Positions 7,944-17,403 of a stretch of DNA of 64,000 bases are shown piece by piece. Origin of the DNA: Pseudoalteromonas piratica (GTDB lineage Bacteria > Pseudomonadota > Gammaproteobacteria > Enterobacterales > Alteromonadaceae). The stretch's first letter is position 1, and the number at the start of each line of letters is the position of its first letter. The notes below the pieces were generated by a model. The model was not told the DNA's origin. It did not search any database and saw nothing but the letters and a program-made list of their open reading frames with translations. The stretch covers positions 248,001 through 312,000 of the forward strand of contig NZ_CP009888.1 of assembly GCF_000788395.1 (NCBI RefSeq). Reading direction: 5' to 3'. Both the position numbers and the translations under genes were made by a program.

Positions 7944-10718
7944 ATGTCTTACTCACTTATTCATGTAAAACAACTGTTTGATCAAGTTGAAGCCCTTAGC
8001 AACGAAGAAAGAGATGTTGTGTTCAAAGAATGCATTTACACAACTGCAACCATCGACAAAGTAAAGCAGCTATTAGCTATATCTGATGAAGCGCGCAGTG
8101 CTGACATCGAGATTGTGCAAAAAGAATTTGTCGATATGAGCACCAACCTAACAACAGGCGATAGAATTGGTAGCTATAAAATTATTGAAGAAATTGGTCG
8201 TGGCGGTATGGGCATCGTATTTCTCGCCAAGCGGGACGATGGGCATTACGATCAACAAGTCGCAATAAAACTCCTTCCCAGTTTCGCAAGTGATGAGGAA
8301 AAAATACGCTTCACCAATGAGCGTCAAACCCTCGCCAAATTACAACATGCTAATATTGCGACTCTGCTAGATGGCGGCATCACACCAGATACTCGCCCCT
8401 TTTTAGTAATGGAGTATGTAGCTGGTACTAATATTGTTGAGCATAAATCACAAAATAATCTGAACACAGCGCAAACACTGCAACTATTCAAAGATGTTTG
8501 CCTCGCAATTCAATATGCACATCGTCACTTGATCATTCATAAAGATATCAAACCAGACAATATATTGGTGGACAATCTAGGGCGAGTGAAACTGTTAGAT
8601 TTTGGCATTAGCCGCTCTCTTTCAGAAGATACCGACCTGCCTATTGAAAGTGCCACTTTTGCGTTTGCCAGCCCAGAACAACTAAGGGGCGAGCTTTGCA
8701 CGACTCAATCTGATATCTATTCCCTCGGGGCATTACTCTACACCTTATTGACAGGTCAGTCTCCTCATCAAGCTGTAATTGCTAATACCGAAGATAATAA
8801 AACCGCCATCGCGCAACTTACACAAGAAAATTGCCAGCCGATACTTACCCGCCAGCCAAGGGAACAACTTAAGTTTTTAGATGAAGAATTGAAATGTGTG
8901 ATTGAGCACTGCTTACACATTGATGAAAAGCAACGCTATAGTTCAATTGACTCCTTGCTCGAAGATATAAACGCACTCATGCAAAAGCGCCCTATTTCAT
9001 TGCGCAAAAATAATGCGAGCTATGTTGCTAAAAAGCTACTAACACGTCATCCAATCGCAAGCGCCCTATCTGCAGTGTTATTTTTTGCATTCGCAGCAGC
9101 CTTTATTTCTTCTTTGCAGTTAAACCAAAAATTAGCAATTGAAACCACTAATCTAAAAATCGCTCAGCAGCAGTTAAACGAAGAAATAGCTGTATCAAAA
9201 CAGGTAGTGGCACTTTTAACCAATATGTTTAAACAAGCATCGCCTGAATATTCAAAAGGCGGGACACTCACTGCGCAAGAGTTAGTTGACGTAGCAATAG
9301 AGCAAACACGCTCAGCCAAGATCAATAATCCAAAAGTGAGCGCTGAGATATTTCACACCCTCAGTAATGTTTCAGAAAAAATTGGTGACCCCACAAACGA
9401 GCTGTTGTTACGTAAAAAGGCAATTGAGCTTAAACAACAAGCCCAACTGTCACTAACAGCTTTTGATTATTTAAAGTTAGGCCATGCGCTTTACGCCAAT
9501 GGCGATTATGACGCGTCATTAAAAAACTTAAATCAATCGTTGTCACTATTAACGGCAAATGATTCAAGTGACGTCAAAGTCAGTTTGTACAATATGCTTG
9601 CTATTATTTACGAACGCCAAGGAAAGATTGAAAAATCGGAGTCTATGCTTTCAAAAGCAACCACGGAAATTGATGCACTTTCTGAGCCTTATTCAATTCC
9701 TGTGCTGACTACATTAGCAAATATAGCATCCAAATATGCGCGAAAAGAACAAGACGAAAAAGCTCTGTCACTTTACGAAAAAGTAGCTCAGCACTACCTC
9801 ACATATTATGGGGAAGATAGACCCGAAGCTCAGCACACTTTTGCAGCAATGGCTCAGCTCTACTCACGAAAAGGCGACACTAAAAAGCAAGGTGAATATG
9901 CAAAGCGAGCTTACAATTTAGGTACTAAGTATTTTAACCACAACAAAAACTCTTATTATTATATTGTTGTTAATTACACCACTTATTTAAAACAAAACAA
10001 TCAGTTGCAAGAAGCTATTAGCATTCTTGAGCATGAGCTGTCAAAACCACTTAGCAACCAGTTAAATAAAGCACTCTACCAATCATTCTTAGCAGATTAC
10101 TATATCAACTTAGGTGATTTTAAAACTGCTTTTCGCCATGCAAAACCAGCCTACTTATTTTTAATGGATAAGTATAAAAATAATCCTGACTTTACTTATG
10201 GCACTGAAATTAACTATGGGCTCACTGTCGGTATTTTGCAGGACAAATTGGTCGGTTTAAGTATTTTAGAAACGGCTTTGCAACGTGCCTCAGATACCTA
10301 TGGCGAAAGCACTCTACCAACCACAACGGTGCTTGCAGCAATGGCGCAACTATCACTGCATTACAGTGAACCCAATAAAGCTGAGCAAGCTATTGATAAC
10401 GTTAAAGCTATTTATGTGAAGTTTAAAATACCGCTCACTCACCCTGCCTATTTAGATGTAAATCGGCTATATGGACAATTATATCTGGCTCAGCAAAACA
10501 ATCGTGAGGCATATAAATTTTACAAGCAAGCGCAAAGTTTTACTAAGGGTACAGGCATCCTTCATCACATTCTCAATATCGAGTTTGCTCGAGCGATTAA
10601 CTCCGAATCTTCAGACGATATGTCTAAAGTAAAAAGTAGCGCCTCTCAACTTGTGGAGCAACTACCTCAGAGCTCTGTGTATAGGTTAGCTGCTGAAAGT
10701 ATGCTTGGTGGTGATTAA
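7944..10718 (+). CDS. Membrane-anchored Ser/Thr protein kinase with TPR domain
   Basis: This 924-residue protein starts at ATG 7944, four bases after the sigma-factor stop; an earlier in-frame ATG (7893) would overlap the sigma gene. The kinase domain (about residues 75-345) has the glycine loop IGRGGMG, the VAIK lysine, the catalytic loop HKDIKPDN (HKD rather than HRD), the DFG of LLDFGIS and an SPE motif in place of APE. A single transmembrane helix follows at about 371-392 (ALSAVLFFAFAAAF), then about 500 residues of TPR-like helices. The kinase is therefore cytoplasmic and the TPR part likely lies across the membrane. Pairing with the ECF sigma gene suggests that phosphorylation controls sigma activity (inference). 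Its stop overlaps the convergent flavoprotein gene by 4 bp. Confidence 0.9.
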   Translation: MSYSLIHVKQLFDQVEALSNEERDVVFKECIYTTATIDKVKQLLAISDEARSADIEIVQKEFVDMSTNLTTGDRIGSYKIIEEIGRGGMGIVFLAKRDDGHYDQQVAIKLLPSFASDEEKIRFTNERQTLAKLQHANIATLLDGGITPDTRPFLVMEYVAGTNIVEHKSQNNLNTAQTLQLFKDVCLAIQYAHRHLIIHKDIKPDNILVDNLGRVKLLDFGISRSLSEDTDLPIESATFAFASPEQLRGELCTTQSDIYSLGALLYTLLTGQSPHQAVIANTEDNKTAIAQLTQENCQPILTRQPREQLKFLDEELKCVIEHCLHIDEKQRYSSIDSLLEDINALMQKRPISLRKNNASYVAKKLLTRHPIASALSAVLFFAFAAAFISSLQLNQKLAIETTNLKIAQQQLNEEIAVSKQVVALLTNMFKQASPEYSKGGTLTAQELVDVAIEQTRSAKINNPKVSAEIFHTLSNVSEKIGDPTNELLLRKKAIELKQQAQLSLTAFDYLKLGHALYANGDYDASLKNLNQSLSLLTANDSSDVKVSLYNMLAIIYERQGKIEKSESMLSKATTEIDALSEPYSIPVLTTLANIASKYARKEQDEKALSLYEKVAQHYLTYYGEDRPEAQHTFAAMAQLYSRKGDTKKQGEYAKRAYNLGTKYFNHNKNSYYYIVVNYTTYLKQNNQLQEAISILEHELSKPLSNQLNKALYQSFLADYYINLGDFKTAFRHAKPAYLFLMDKYKNNPDFTYGTEINYGLTVGILQDKLVGLSILETALQRASDTYGESTLPTTTVLAAMAQLSLHYSEPNKAEQAIDNVKAIYVKFKIPLTHPAYLDVNRLYGQLYLAQQNNREAYKFYKQAQSFTKGTGILHHILNIEFARAINSESSDDMSKVKSSASQLVEQLPQSSVYRLAAESMLGGD

Positions 10719-11899
10719 CAGGCTTGGCCGCACGCCCAGCCTGAACTCCATGCATACTGGAAATTATACCCCCCAAGCCAGCCGGTAACTTCGGTGACTT
10801 CACCAATAAAGTAAAGGCCTTTAACTTGATTAGCTTCAAATGTTTTGGAGCTTAATTCGGCACTATTTACACCACCCAAAGTAACCTCTGCAGTTCTATA
10901 ACCCTCTGTTCCATTTGGTTTTATTTCCCAATTATGTATATAGTCAGCGAGCTGCTCTATTTCAGTGTGAGATAGCTGGTTTATGGCTTTATCAGGAATA
11001 TCACCACCTGCTACTAAAATTTCAATAAAACGCTTTGGTAACACACTTCCAAGTACATTTTTAAGCGATTTTTGACCATTAGATTGACGTTGTGTATGAA
11101 TTTCACCCGCAAGGTCTAACTCAGGCAATAGGTTAATTAATACTGCCTGCCCCGCGCGCCAAAATGACGAAATTTGCAGTATTGCTGGCCCCGATAAGCC
11201 ACGATGCGTGAATAAGATATTTTCTTTAAACTGTGTGCCATCTTCAGCAGTTACAATACTCGGTACACTAATACCTGATAAGGCCTCAAAACGCGCCTTA
11301 TCGTGCTGATGAAGTGTGAAAGGCACCAAAGCAGCCATTGTGGGTAATACTTCTAGGTCGAACTGCTCTGCAATTTTATAACCTATGGGAGTTGCCCCTA
11401 GTTTTGGCATGGTCAAACCACCTGAAGCCACCACCAGCGATTCACAGCTATAGCTTGCTTCACTGGTAGTTACGGTAAAGCCACTCTCTGTTTTTTCCAC
11501 GCTCAGTACTTCTTGGCGTAATTGAATTGTCACCCCAGCCCATTCGCATTCGGTTAATAATATATCGACAATATCTTGCGCTGAGTTATCACAAAAAAGC
11601 TGACCTAATGTTTTGTGATGATAAGCAAGACCATGGCGATCAACGAGTTCAATAAAGTCATGTTGGGTATAGCGGCTTAAACACGACTTAACAAAATGCG
11701 GATTTGTACACAGATAATTTTCTGGTGAAGCATTTTCGTTAGTAAAGTTACAACGACCGCCACCGCTGATCAGGATTTTACGGCCCGGTTTTTTACCCAT
11801 ATCAATCACAGTTACAGAGCGTCCACGGTAACCTGCTTGTGCAGCGCACATTAAACCTGCGGCACCCGCCCCTATAACCAATACATCAACCTGAACCAT
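10715..11899 (-). CDS. BaiN/HI0933-family FAD-dependent oxidoreductase
   Basis: A 394-residue flavoprotein. The N-terminal dinucleotide-binding motif VIGAGAAGLMCA is followed by KPGRKILISGGGRCNFTN, diagnostic of the HI0933/YhiN family. The C-terminal FAD-contact segment is GLYFIGEVTEVTGWLGGYN. Length is usual for the family. The physiological substrate of most members is unknown. It appears monocistronic, with its 3' end touching the kinase gene. Confidence 0.88.
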   Translation of the reverse strand: MVQVDVLVIGAGAAGLMCAAQAGYRGRSVTVIDMGKKPGRKILISGGGRCNFTNENASPENYLCTNPHFVKSCLSRYTQHDFIELVDRHGLAYHHKTLGQLFCDNSAQDIVDILLTECEWAGVTIQLRQEVLSVEKTESGFTVTTSEASYSCESLVVASGGLTMPKLGATPIGYKIAEQFDLEVLPTMAALVPFTLHQHDKARFEALSGISVPSIVTAEDGTQFKENILFTHRGLSGPAILQISSFWRAGQAVLINLLPELDLAGEIHTQRQSNGQKSLKNVLGSVLPKRFIEILVAGGDIPDKAINQLSHTEIEQLADYIHNWEIKPNGTEGYRTAEVTLGGVNSAELSSKTFEANQVKGLYFIGEVTEVTGWLGGYNFQYAWSSGWACGQAC

Positions 11900-11941
11900 T
11901 TTTATTACCCGCTTCGCTATTTTGGCCGCGCATTATAAACA

Positions 11942-11966
11942 AAAAAAGCCGCATCTGCGGCTTTTT
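11942..11966. terminator. Rho-independent terminator after cytochrome c gene
   Basis: The GC stem GCCGC/GCGGC at 11948-11961 is flanked by seven A residues on the left and five T residues on the right. It lies between the cytochrome c stop (11982) and the flavoprotein start, and ends cytochrome c transcription on the minus strand. Confidence 0.8.
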
Positions 11967-11981
11967 GCATCAATAAAGTAA

Positions 11982-12305
11982 TTATTTTACTTTAGATAAA
12001 TAATCAGCAATTGCTTCTAGTTCTGCATCCGATACATTCGCAACCATGGCTTTCATTGCTGAAGCCATACCATTGTTACGTTTGCCAGATTTAATGTCTT
12101 TCATCTGAGCTAATGCATATTCTTTATTTTGACCTGCTAGCTTTGGATATAACGGCATGATAGGTGCTTTACCTTCTGCACCATGGCATGTTTGGCACAT
12201 TTTTGCTGTATAAAGTGCAGCACCATCAGCCGCGATTGCGTTGCCAGAAGCCATGCCTACAAGTGTTAAAGCAGCGACACTAAGGGTTTTTGAAAGTTTT
12301 TTCAT
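11982..12305 (-). CDS. Small periplasmic c-type cytochrome (class I, c553/c5-like)
   Basis: A 107-residue protein starting at ATG 12305 with GGA 8 bp upstream; a longer in-frame extension is not needed. The signal peptide ends near GNAIAADGA. One haem site, CQTCH, follows with the ligand histidine, and the second axial ligand is probably a methionine in the NGMASAMKAM segment. It ends with a cytochrome c helix (SDAELEAIADYLSKVK). It is a likely electron carrier in the periplasm; partner unknown. It is transcribed alone and ends at the hairpin at 11942-11966. Confidence 0.88.
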   Translation of the reverse strand: MKKLSKTLSVAALTLVGMASGNAIAADGAALYTAKMCQTCHGAEGKAPIMPLYPKLAGQNKEYALAQMKDIKSGKRNNGMASAMKAMVANVSDAELEAIADYLSKVK

Positions 12306-12511
12306 ATTATAATTCCATCTCGACGGTAAATAATTCTCAATTGCAATATACTTTTGAATCAACGAGTTAAATTGATATTAACCTATTGTAGACCACTTTG
12401 ATGCTGTTTTGTAAAGTTATAACTGAATAAAAAACAACCACTCATTACCCCTTGTTTAAGTAACCCTTAATTACTTTGCGTTTGATCAAACTTCATTGCT
12501 TAACACAAAAT

Positions 12512-12540
12512 AAAAATGCCTCGAAGTTCGAGGCATTTTT
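12512..12540. terminator. Strong hairpin terminator after the DUF2058 gene
   Basis: A perfect 13-bp inverted repeat (AAAAATGCCTCGA / TCGAGGCATTTTT) with a 3-nt loop lies 11 bp beyond the DUF2058 stop on the minus strand, ending in a T run in either direction. Confidence 0.82.
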
Positions 12541-12551
12541 TAGAAGCTGAT

Positions 12552-13094
12552 TTACCACATAATGTCATCGGGTATTTCAAAGTCCGCATAAGGATCATCT
12601 TCATCCTTTTGATCTTTTTCTGGCTCGGCATGTAGCACGATGTACTTTTCATCTACTTCCGCTATTTTGCGTGCTGGCTCATCAGGCAATACATAGAACT
12701 TGCCCTCTAAATAGCAAATAGCCAGTAGACCTTTTACAAGTTGTTTGTGTGTAATCTCATTTACTTCAAGCTCTTTGATTTTGCTTTCGAAAGTAAAGTT
12801 AAACGTAACATCACCACTAATTTCGTCTTGATTATGGTGTTCTAGAATTTGTTTAACGCGAGCCACCTGCTCTTTTTCTTTTAGCTCTGCTTGTTTTTGT
12901 GCATTTACTTCAGCTGCTTTTTTAGCTTGTTCAGCTTTAGTTTGCTCAATATGTTTTTGTAAATCAGTTGGGTTACTGGTTGCGCCTTTTTTCTTCTTCT
13001 TTTTATTTTGTTTACGCTTTTCTGACTTAGCAACCTTCATATTATGCTCAGTAGTAAGGCCTGCTTTTAGCAACTGATCTTGTAATGAACCCAT
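12552..13094 (-). CDS. DUF2058 (YaiL-like) nucleoid/polynucleotide-associated protein
   Basis: A 180-residue protein. The N-terminus MGSLQDQLLKAGL followed by a very basic stretch (KRKQNKKKKKKG) is the hallmark of DUF2058/YaiL. A charged coiled-coil linker rich in Ala, Lys, Glu and Gln (about 45-85) leads to a compact C-terminal domain (ITHKQLVKGLLAICYLEGKFYVLP) and an acidic tail. A nucleic-acid-associated role is suggested by family and charge; no reaction is known. It is a single gene with its own terminator. Confidence 0.85.
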   Translation of the reverse strand: MGSLQDQLLKAGLTTEHNMKVAKSEKRKQNKKKKKKGATSNPTDLQKHIEQTKAEQAKKAAEVNAQKQAELKEKEQVARVKQILEHHNQDEISGDVTFNFTFESKIKELEVNEITHKQLVKGLLAICYLEGKFYVLPDEPARKIAEVDEKYIVLHAEPEKDQKDEDDPYADFEIPDDIMW

Positions 13095-13272
13095 GATTAA
13101 TTCTCTTTTAAAAGTATTGCCGTTATTTTATAACAGCCATTCACCAGATGTGAAGTGAGCTTAACTTAAATCAAGAAAAAGTTAGATTCTGGCATGATTT
13201 CTTAACCAAACGTAAGGTTAACTAATTAAAAATAAGGTACAATTTTCCTGTTATAAACAACTCTCTCTCACC

Positions 13273-14415
13273 ATGAAGTTTATACATTTATTGTTGTGTT
13301 CAGTATTCACATTTTTTGTATTGTACGGGCCGCAGCCTATTTTGCCACTGCTTGCTAAATCATATCAGTTAACGTCCGCTGAGGCAGGCTTGTTAATGAC
13401 TGCGACCATGTTGCCGCTAGCAATTGCGCCGTTACTTTATGGTTACTTATTACTGCGCATTAATTCACTTTCATTGCTAAAACTAGCCTTGCTGTTATTA
13501 GCAATGAGTTGTGCTCTCTTTCCGCTTGCTCAAACCTTTCAGCAATTGCTTATCATTCGATTTCTACAAGGTTTACTGTTACCTGCTGCGCTTACAGCCA
13601 TGACATCGTACATTGGTGAACACTACCGCTACAGTTACTTAAGCAAGGCGGTGACAAGCTATATTTTAAGCACCATTGCTGGCGGTTTCTTAGGACGTGT
13701 TGTTAGTGCTTCTATTAGTGAATATACGTATTGGCAGGTTTATTTTTATCTGCTGGCAATGGTTTTGTTGTTTTTATCGCTCAGTCTGGCAAACGCTAAA
13801 GTGCGTGACTTTGTCGGTCAAAGAGCAGTGCCAGCATCACTTAAAGAAAACTTATACAAGGTCACAAAAGGCAGCACATTATATGTTTACAGTGCGGTGT
13901 TTGGCATGTTTTTTTGTTTTACTGCACTATTAAATTATCTCCCATTTATTCTGCAAAATGATTACCACTTTACTAGCTCAAAAGACATAGGTTTAGTTTA
14001 TTCAGGCTATTTACTCGGTGCGTGTTTTTCACTTTTGAGTACGCGATTACAACATTTGGCAAATGGTAAAACCAACCTATTGGTTATTACCTTTGCAATT
14101 TATGCTCTCAGTATTGGCAGCTTATTTTCCATTCAGTTTGTATTGTTTTTTATAGGTTTCACTGTTTTTTGTGCTGCGATGTTTATTATTCACGCCAGTG
14201 CATCAGCACTGCTTAATCAAGTAAGCCGTGCACCAAGCTCTTTAACTAACGGTATTTATGTATCTTTCTATTATTGTGGCGGTACATTGGGGTCGTTCTT
14301 ACCTGGGCTTATTTATCAGCACTATGGTAAAAATGCGTTTTTACTCACATTACTGATCGTATGCATCATATCAGGTGGGCTTGTGACTCATTTTAAACGC
14401 TTACAAATCAACTAA
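13273..14415 (+). CDS. MFS transporter (12-TM efflux type)
   Basis: A 380-residue, strongly hydrophobic protein with about 12 predicted membrane helices. Its N-terminal layout (FVLYGPQPILPLLAKSYQLTSAEAGLLMTATMLPLAIAP... in short segments) and a loop with RFLQGLLLPAALTAM fit drug/sugar-efflux type major facilitator proteins such as YnfM. Substrate cannot be told from sequence. It converges with the ProX-type gene, and the last 15 bp of the two reading frames overlap tail to tail. Confidence 0.82.
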   Translation: MKFIHLLLCSVFTFFVLYGPQPILPLLAKSYQLTSAEAGLLMTATMLPLAIAPLLYGYLLLRINSLSLLKLALLLLAMSCALFPLAQTFQQLLIIRFLQGLLLPAALTAMTSYIGEHYRYSYLSKAVTSYILSTIAGGFLGRVVSASISEYTYWQVYFYLLAMVLLFLSLSLANAKVRDFVGQRAVPASLKENLYKVTKGSTLYVYSAVFGMFFCFTALLNYLPFILQNDYHFTSSKDIGLVYSGYLLGACFSLLSTRLQHLANGKTNLLVITFAIYALSIGSLFSIQFVLFFIGFTVFCAAMFIIHASASALLNQVSRAPSSLTNGIYVSFYYCGGTLGSFLPGLIYQHYGKNAFLLTLLIVCIISGGLVTHFKRLQIN

Positions 14416-14889
14416 TTCAACACTGTGGTTTGAGTAGTCAAACACCTTCAATAAATCTTTTTTCTCCATCAACCAAGTTTGCGTATTTTCAAATGGGTGG
14501 CAATGAAACAAATCCGATTGCCAAAGCTGGCTATCAATCCATAATTGTACAGCGTTATTCTTATCATTAAGTAATGCCAACATTGAAACACACCCAGGTT
14601 TAACGCCTAGGTATTTAGCTAAACGCTCATTTGATGCAAAGCCCAAGCGAGAAAGTCCCTGCGCTTTAGACAACGCTTTTAAATCGACTTGTTTATTGGG
14701 TGAAGTAATCAGTAAAAAATGACGCTTGCCGTAGTTATCACGTAAGAATAAGTTCTTCAAACGTGTACCAGGCCGTTCCAATAGTAAACGATCTGCTTCA
14801 AGCGCAGTGTGCAAGGCTGGGTGAGATATTTTCTCACACTGTATATTAAGATCTGAAAAGACGTGCTCAAGCCAAGTAATATCACTCAT
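14401..14889 (-). CDS. ProX/YbaK-type aminoacyl-tRNA deacylase (PrdX-like)
   Basis: A 162-residue protein starting at ATG 14889, which overlaps the preceding gene's stop by 8 bp; a start 12 bp upstream is also possible. Motifs HPALHTALEAD, GTRLKNLFLRD and HFLLIT are typical of the prolyl-tRNA synthetase-associated editing domain (YbaK/ProX). Free-standing forms remove Ala wrongly loaded on tRNA-Pro. It is the last gene of a three-gene overlapping unit with a lipoprotein and a methyltransferase. Confidence 0.85.
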   Translation of the reverse strand: MSDITWLEHVFSDLNIQCEKISHPALHTALEADRLLLERPGTRLKNLFLRDNYGKRHFLLITSPNKQVDLKALSKAQGLSRLGFASNERLAKYLGVKPGCVSMLALLNDKNNAVQLWIDSQLWQSDLFHCHPFENTQTWLMEKKDLLKVFDYSNHSVELVDL

Positions 14890-15280
14890 CACAACGTCCA
14901 CTTAACCTAACGCTGTAATCACGCCATTTCACTTCTTCAATTTGGTAACTATCTTGGCAGTAATTTTGCTTTTTGAGCTCTGCCTCTAATTGCATCGCAG
15001 CTTTATCTTCTAAATCGAGTTTTAACGAGGAAGAGTCGATAAAATTCTCTTGTTGCAACAGTTTTTTTATTTCTGACTTTGTAAGTTGGCGCTTTTTGTT
15101 TATCAACTTTTCAGAACCTGCTTTTACAGTCACTAAATAAGAAAATAACTTGGCACCATCATCTGCAGTCAGTGTTTTTAGTTGTTGATTTACAATTTCA
15201 AAGTCTTCCGGCTCAGGTTTCGACTTGGCACAACCAAACAGTACTGAAAAACACAGTAGCAGTAATATAAATCTTGTCAT
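14882..15280 (-). CDS. Small hypothetical lipoprotein
   Basis: The start at ATG 15280 is supported by the ATGA overlap with the upstream gene's stop and by GGAAG before it. The 132-residue product begins with a signal sequence and lipobox (RFILLLLCFSVLFGC), so it is likely anchored by a lipidated cysteine near residue 17. The rest is a short helical domain with no recognised family. Cysteines in NYCQDSYQ and SGRCDE could pair in the periplasm. Its role is unknown. Confidence 0.72.
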   Translation of the reverse strand: MTRFILLLLCFSVLFGCAKSKPEPEDFEIVNQQLKTLTADDGAKLFSYLVTVKAGSEKLINKKRQLTKSEIKKLLQQENFIDSSSLKLDLEDKAAMQLEAELKKQNYCQDSYQIEEVKWRDYSVRLSGRCDE

Positions 15281-16068
15281 TGACACTTCCATAATGAAGG
15301 GGGTAATTTTATTGTTAAACACGCCATTGTTGGCGGAAAATATTCAGAAAATGCCATTGAATGCCAATCATCTTCAAACATATCAATAAGCACTAAGCCA
15401 TTATCTAATTGCCCTTTGATCTGTTCTTCGAATGAGTGGCTAAACACCAGTGGCTCGTCTTGTTCTTTTAGTAAAGCCAACTCCTCTTCAGTGAGGTTAT
15501 TGATATCACTAAATGGCAATTTGTGACGCACTTTGGTGTTACCTTTTTCCGCTTCAAACCAATCAAAGATATAAGCCGCAGGATTGATAAAACCACTTAG
15601 TAGACGTCCATTTTCTTTTAATACACGTGCTGACTCCGACCAAAGACCAGAAATATCAGGCACAAAGTTATTAGAACAGGGGTGGAAAATAAGATCAAAG
15701 CTTTCATTTTCAAAACAGCTTAAATCCGTCATATCACCTTTAACGGTTTTAAGTGTAAGCCCATCGCGTTTTGCAACATATTCATCTTGCGCAAGTTGCT
15801 TTTCAGATAAATCAAATACGGTTACATCAGCACCAGCCGCCGCTAAAATAGGTCCTTGCTGACCACCACCGGAGGCAAGACAGAGCACTTTTTTGCCTGT
15901 GAGATCACCAAACCAATTATGTGGCACACTTTTATGCGGCGTTAACACGATTGACCACTGACCTTGGCGTGCCGCTTTCACTTGCTCTGAGCTGACTGGC
16001 TGAGTCCACTCATTACTGGCCTCAACCTGCTTATTCCACGCTTGATTGTTATAATTTTTAATATCCAT
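15277..16068 (-). CDS. Class I SAM-dependent methyltransferase
   Basis: A 263-residue protein from ATG 16068, preceded by GAGAG; a GTG start 15 bp upstream is possible. SAM-binding motif I is VLCLASGGGQQGPILAAAGA, followed by an acidic strand end (VTVFDLSEKQL), motif II (GDMTDLSCFENESFDLIFHP) and a partner loop with the unusual HPCSNNFVPD. The fold matches Methyltransf_11/25-type enzymes acting on small molecules; substrate unknown. It is first gene of the unit with the lipoprotein (4-bp ATGA overlap) and the ProX-type deacylase. Confidence 0.82.
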   Translation of the reverse strand: MDIKNYNNQAWNKQVEASNEWTQPVSSEQVKAARQGQWSIVLTPHKSVPHNWFGDLTGKKVLCLASGGGQQGPILAAAGADVTVFDLSEKQLAQDEYVAKRDGLTLKTVKGDMTDLSCFENESFDLIFHPCSNNFVPDISGLWSESARVLKENGRLLSGFINPAAYIFDWFEAEKGNTKVRHKLPFSDINNLTEEELALLKEQDEPLVFSHSFEEQIKGQLDNGLVLIDMFEDDWHSMAFSEYFPPTMACLTIKLPPSLWKCQ

Positions 16069-16209
16069 ACATCTCTCTCGCACATTTTATGTGCAAACAA
16101 GCTAAAATTATCTTTTATGCTACAAAAAATACTTGACCAGTGACAGAAAAAAAATTAAAGTTCTCGCCGTTCAAAAGCAACATGCAATTGAACGTCCTTT
16201 TTGGAATGT

Positions 16210-16285
16210 GGGGCTATAGCTCAGCTGGGAGAGCGCCTGCCTTGCACGCAGGAGGTCAGCAGTTCGATCCTGCTTAGCTCCACCA
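16210..16285 (+). tRNA. tRNA-Ala (anticodon TGC)
   Basis: A 76-nt cloverleaf with CCA encoded. The acceptor stem is GGGGCTA/TAGCTCC, the D-arm is GCTCAGCTGGGAGAGC, the anticodon loop is CTTGCAC with TGC, and the T-arm contains GTTCGATC. All four arms pair. Confidence 0.97.
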
Positions 16286-16394
16286 CTTTCCAACCTCTCT
16301 TATTTTCAAATTCAATACCTAGTATTTCAAATAAAAATCTCTTGTTTTATTAATCTTGATATAATGCATTAAATTCCTATTTTTACTGCTTATT

Positions 16395-17267
16395 ATGTCC
16401 CCTGAGAAGCAAAGTTTAACCTTTTTACATATTGCCGTTTTACTGTTCGGCGGCACCGCTTTATTTGCCAAGTTGATCGGGCTGAATGCGCTTGATATTA
16501 CCGTATATCGCACCGCCATTGCAGCGGTTGCGCTCAGCGCTTTCTTAGTATTAACGAAACAGGCTATTCGATTAAGACAACTTGCAGACTATGGTATAGC
16601 CATCATTCTCGGAATTGTTGTGGGACTGCACTGGGTTACTTATTTTGCAGGTATGCAAATGGCAGGTATTACCATAGGCATTATTGCGTTTTTTACCTAC
16701 CCTGTTATGACGGTGTTTATGGAACCCATGTTCTCTAAACGCTTACCTCACCTACAAGATGTATTTATTGCCATTATGGTTTTACTGGGGATTTACTTAC
16801 TAGTGCCCGAAGCCAGCTTTGGTAACCAAGTGACTCTCGGTATTGCAACCGGTATGTTCTCTGGCTTTTTATTTGCGCTAAGAAATATATTACAAAAACG
16901 TTATTTTATTGGCTATTCAGGTCCACAAACCATGCTTTATCAGTCACTTGTTGCCAGCATTATGTTGTGTGCCTTTATTGAAGTACCGATTAACCAAGTG
17001 GCCGAAAAAGATCTTTATTTATTGTTACTCGTAGGTGTTATTTTCACCGCAGCACCTCATGCTTTGTTTGCTGCGAGTTTAAGGCATTTAAGTGCGAAAA
17101 CGGCTGGCCTGATTTCATGTTTGCAGCCTCTGTATGCCAGCTTTTTTGCTTTTTTACTACTTAATGAGCACATTACTCTGACCACTTTGATTGGTGGTAC
17201 ATTAGTTATCAGCGGCGCTTTTTTCGAAACTTACCTCGTAAATAAGCAAGCCAAAGCGGTGAAATAG
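16395..17267 (+). CDS. EamA/DMT-family transporter (10 TM)
   Basis: A 290-residue protein made of two similar five-helix halves, as in EamA drug/metabolite transporters. It has the early VYRTAIAAVALSAF helix and the second-half pattern AALFASLRHLSAKTAGLISCLQPLYASFFAFLLLNE, where the glutamate of LLNE is conserved in the family. Exporters of this type move amino acids or metabolites; substrate not predictable. It lies alone after tRNA-Ala. Confidence 0.85.
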   Translation: MSPEKQSLTFLHIAVLLFGGTALFAKLIGLNALDITVYRTAIAAVALSAFLVLTKQAIRLRQLADYGIAIILGIVVGLHWVTYFAGMQMAGITIGIIAFFTYPVMTVFMEPMFSKRLPHLQDVFIAIMVLLGIYLLVPEASFGNQVTLGIATGMFSGFLFALRNILQKRYFIGYSGPQTMLYQSLVASIMLCAFIEVPINQVAEKDLYLLLLVGVIFTAAPHALFAASLRHLSAKTAGLISCLQPLYASFFAFLLLNEHITLTTLIGGTLVISGAFFETYLVNKQAKAVK

Positions 17268-17403
17268 TATTTATTTTTCAATGTGATTAATAAATTTTAA
17301 TAGATTTTAACGTAATTATGCCGCTTAACGTCAAAGCTGTGGTAAGTTGAATGCGAGATAAATTAACGCGCAATTTTACCTCAGTGCAGATAGGGTTAAG
17401 TGT

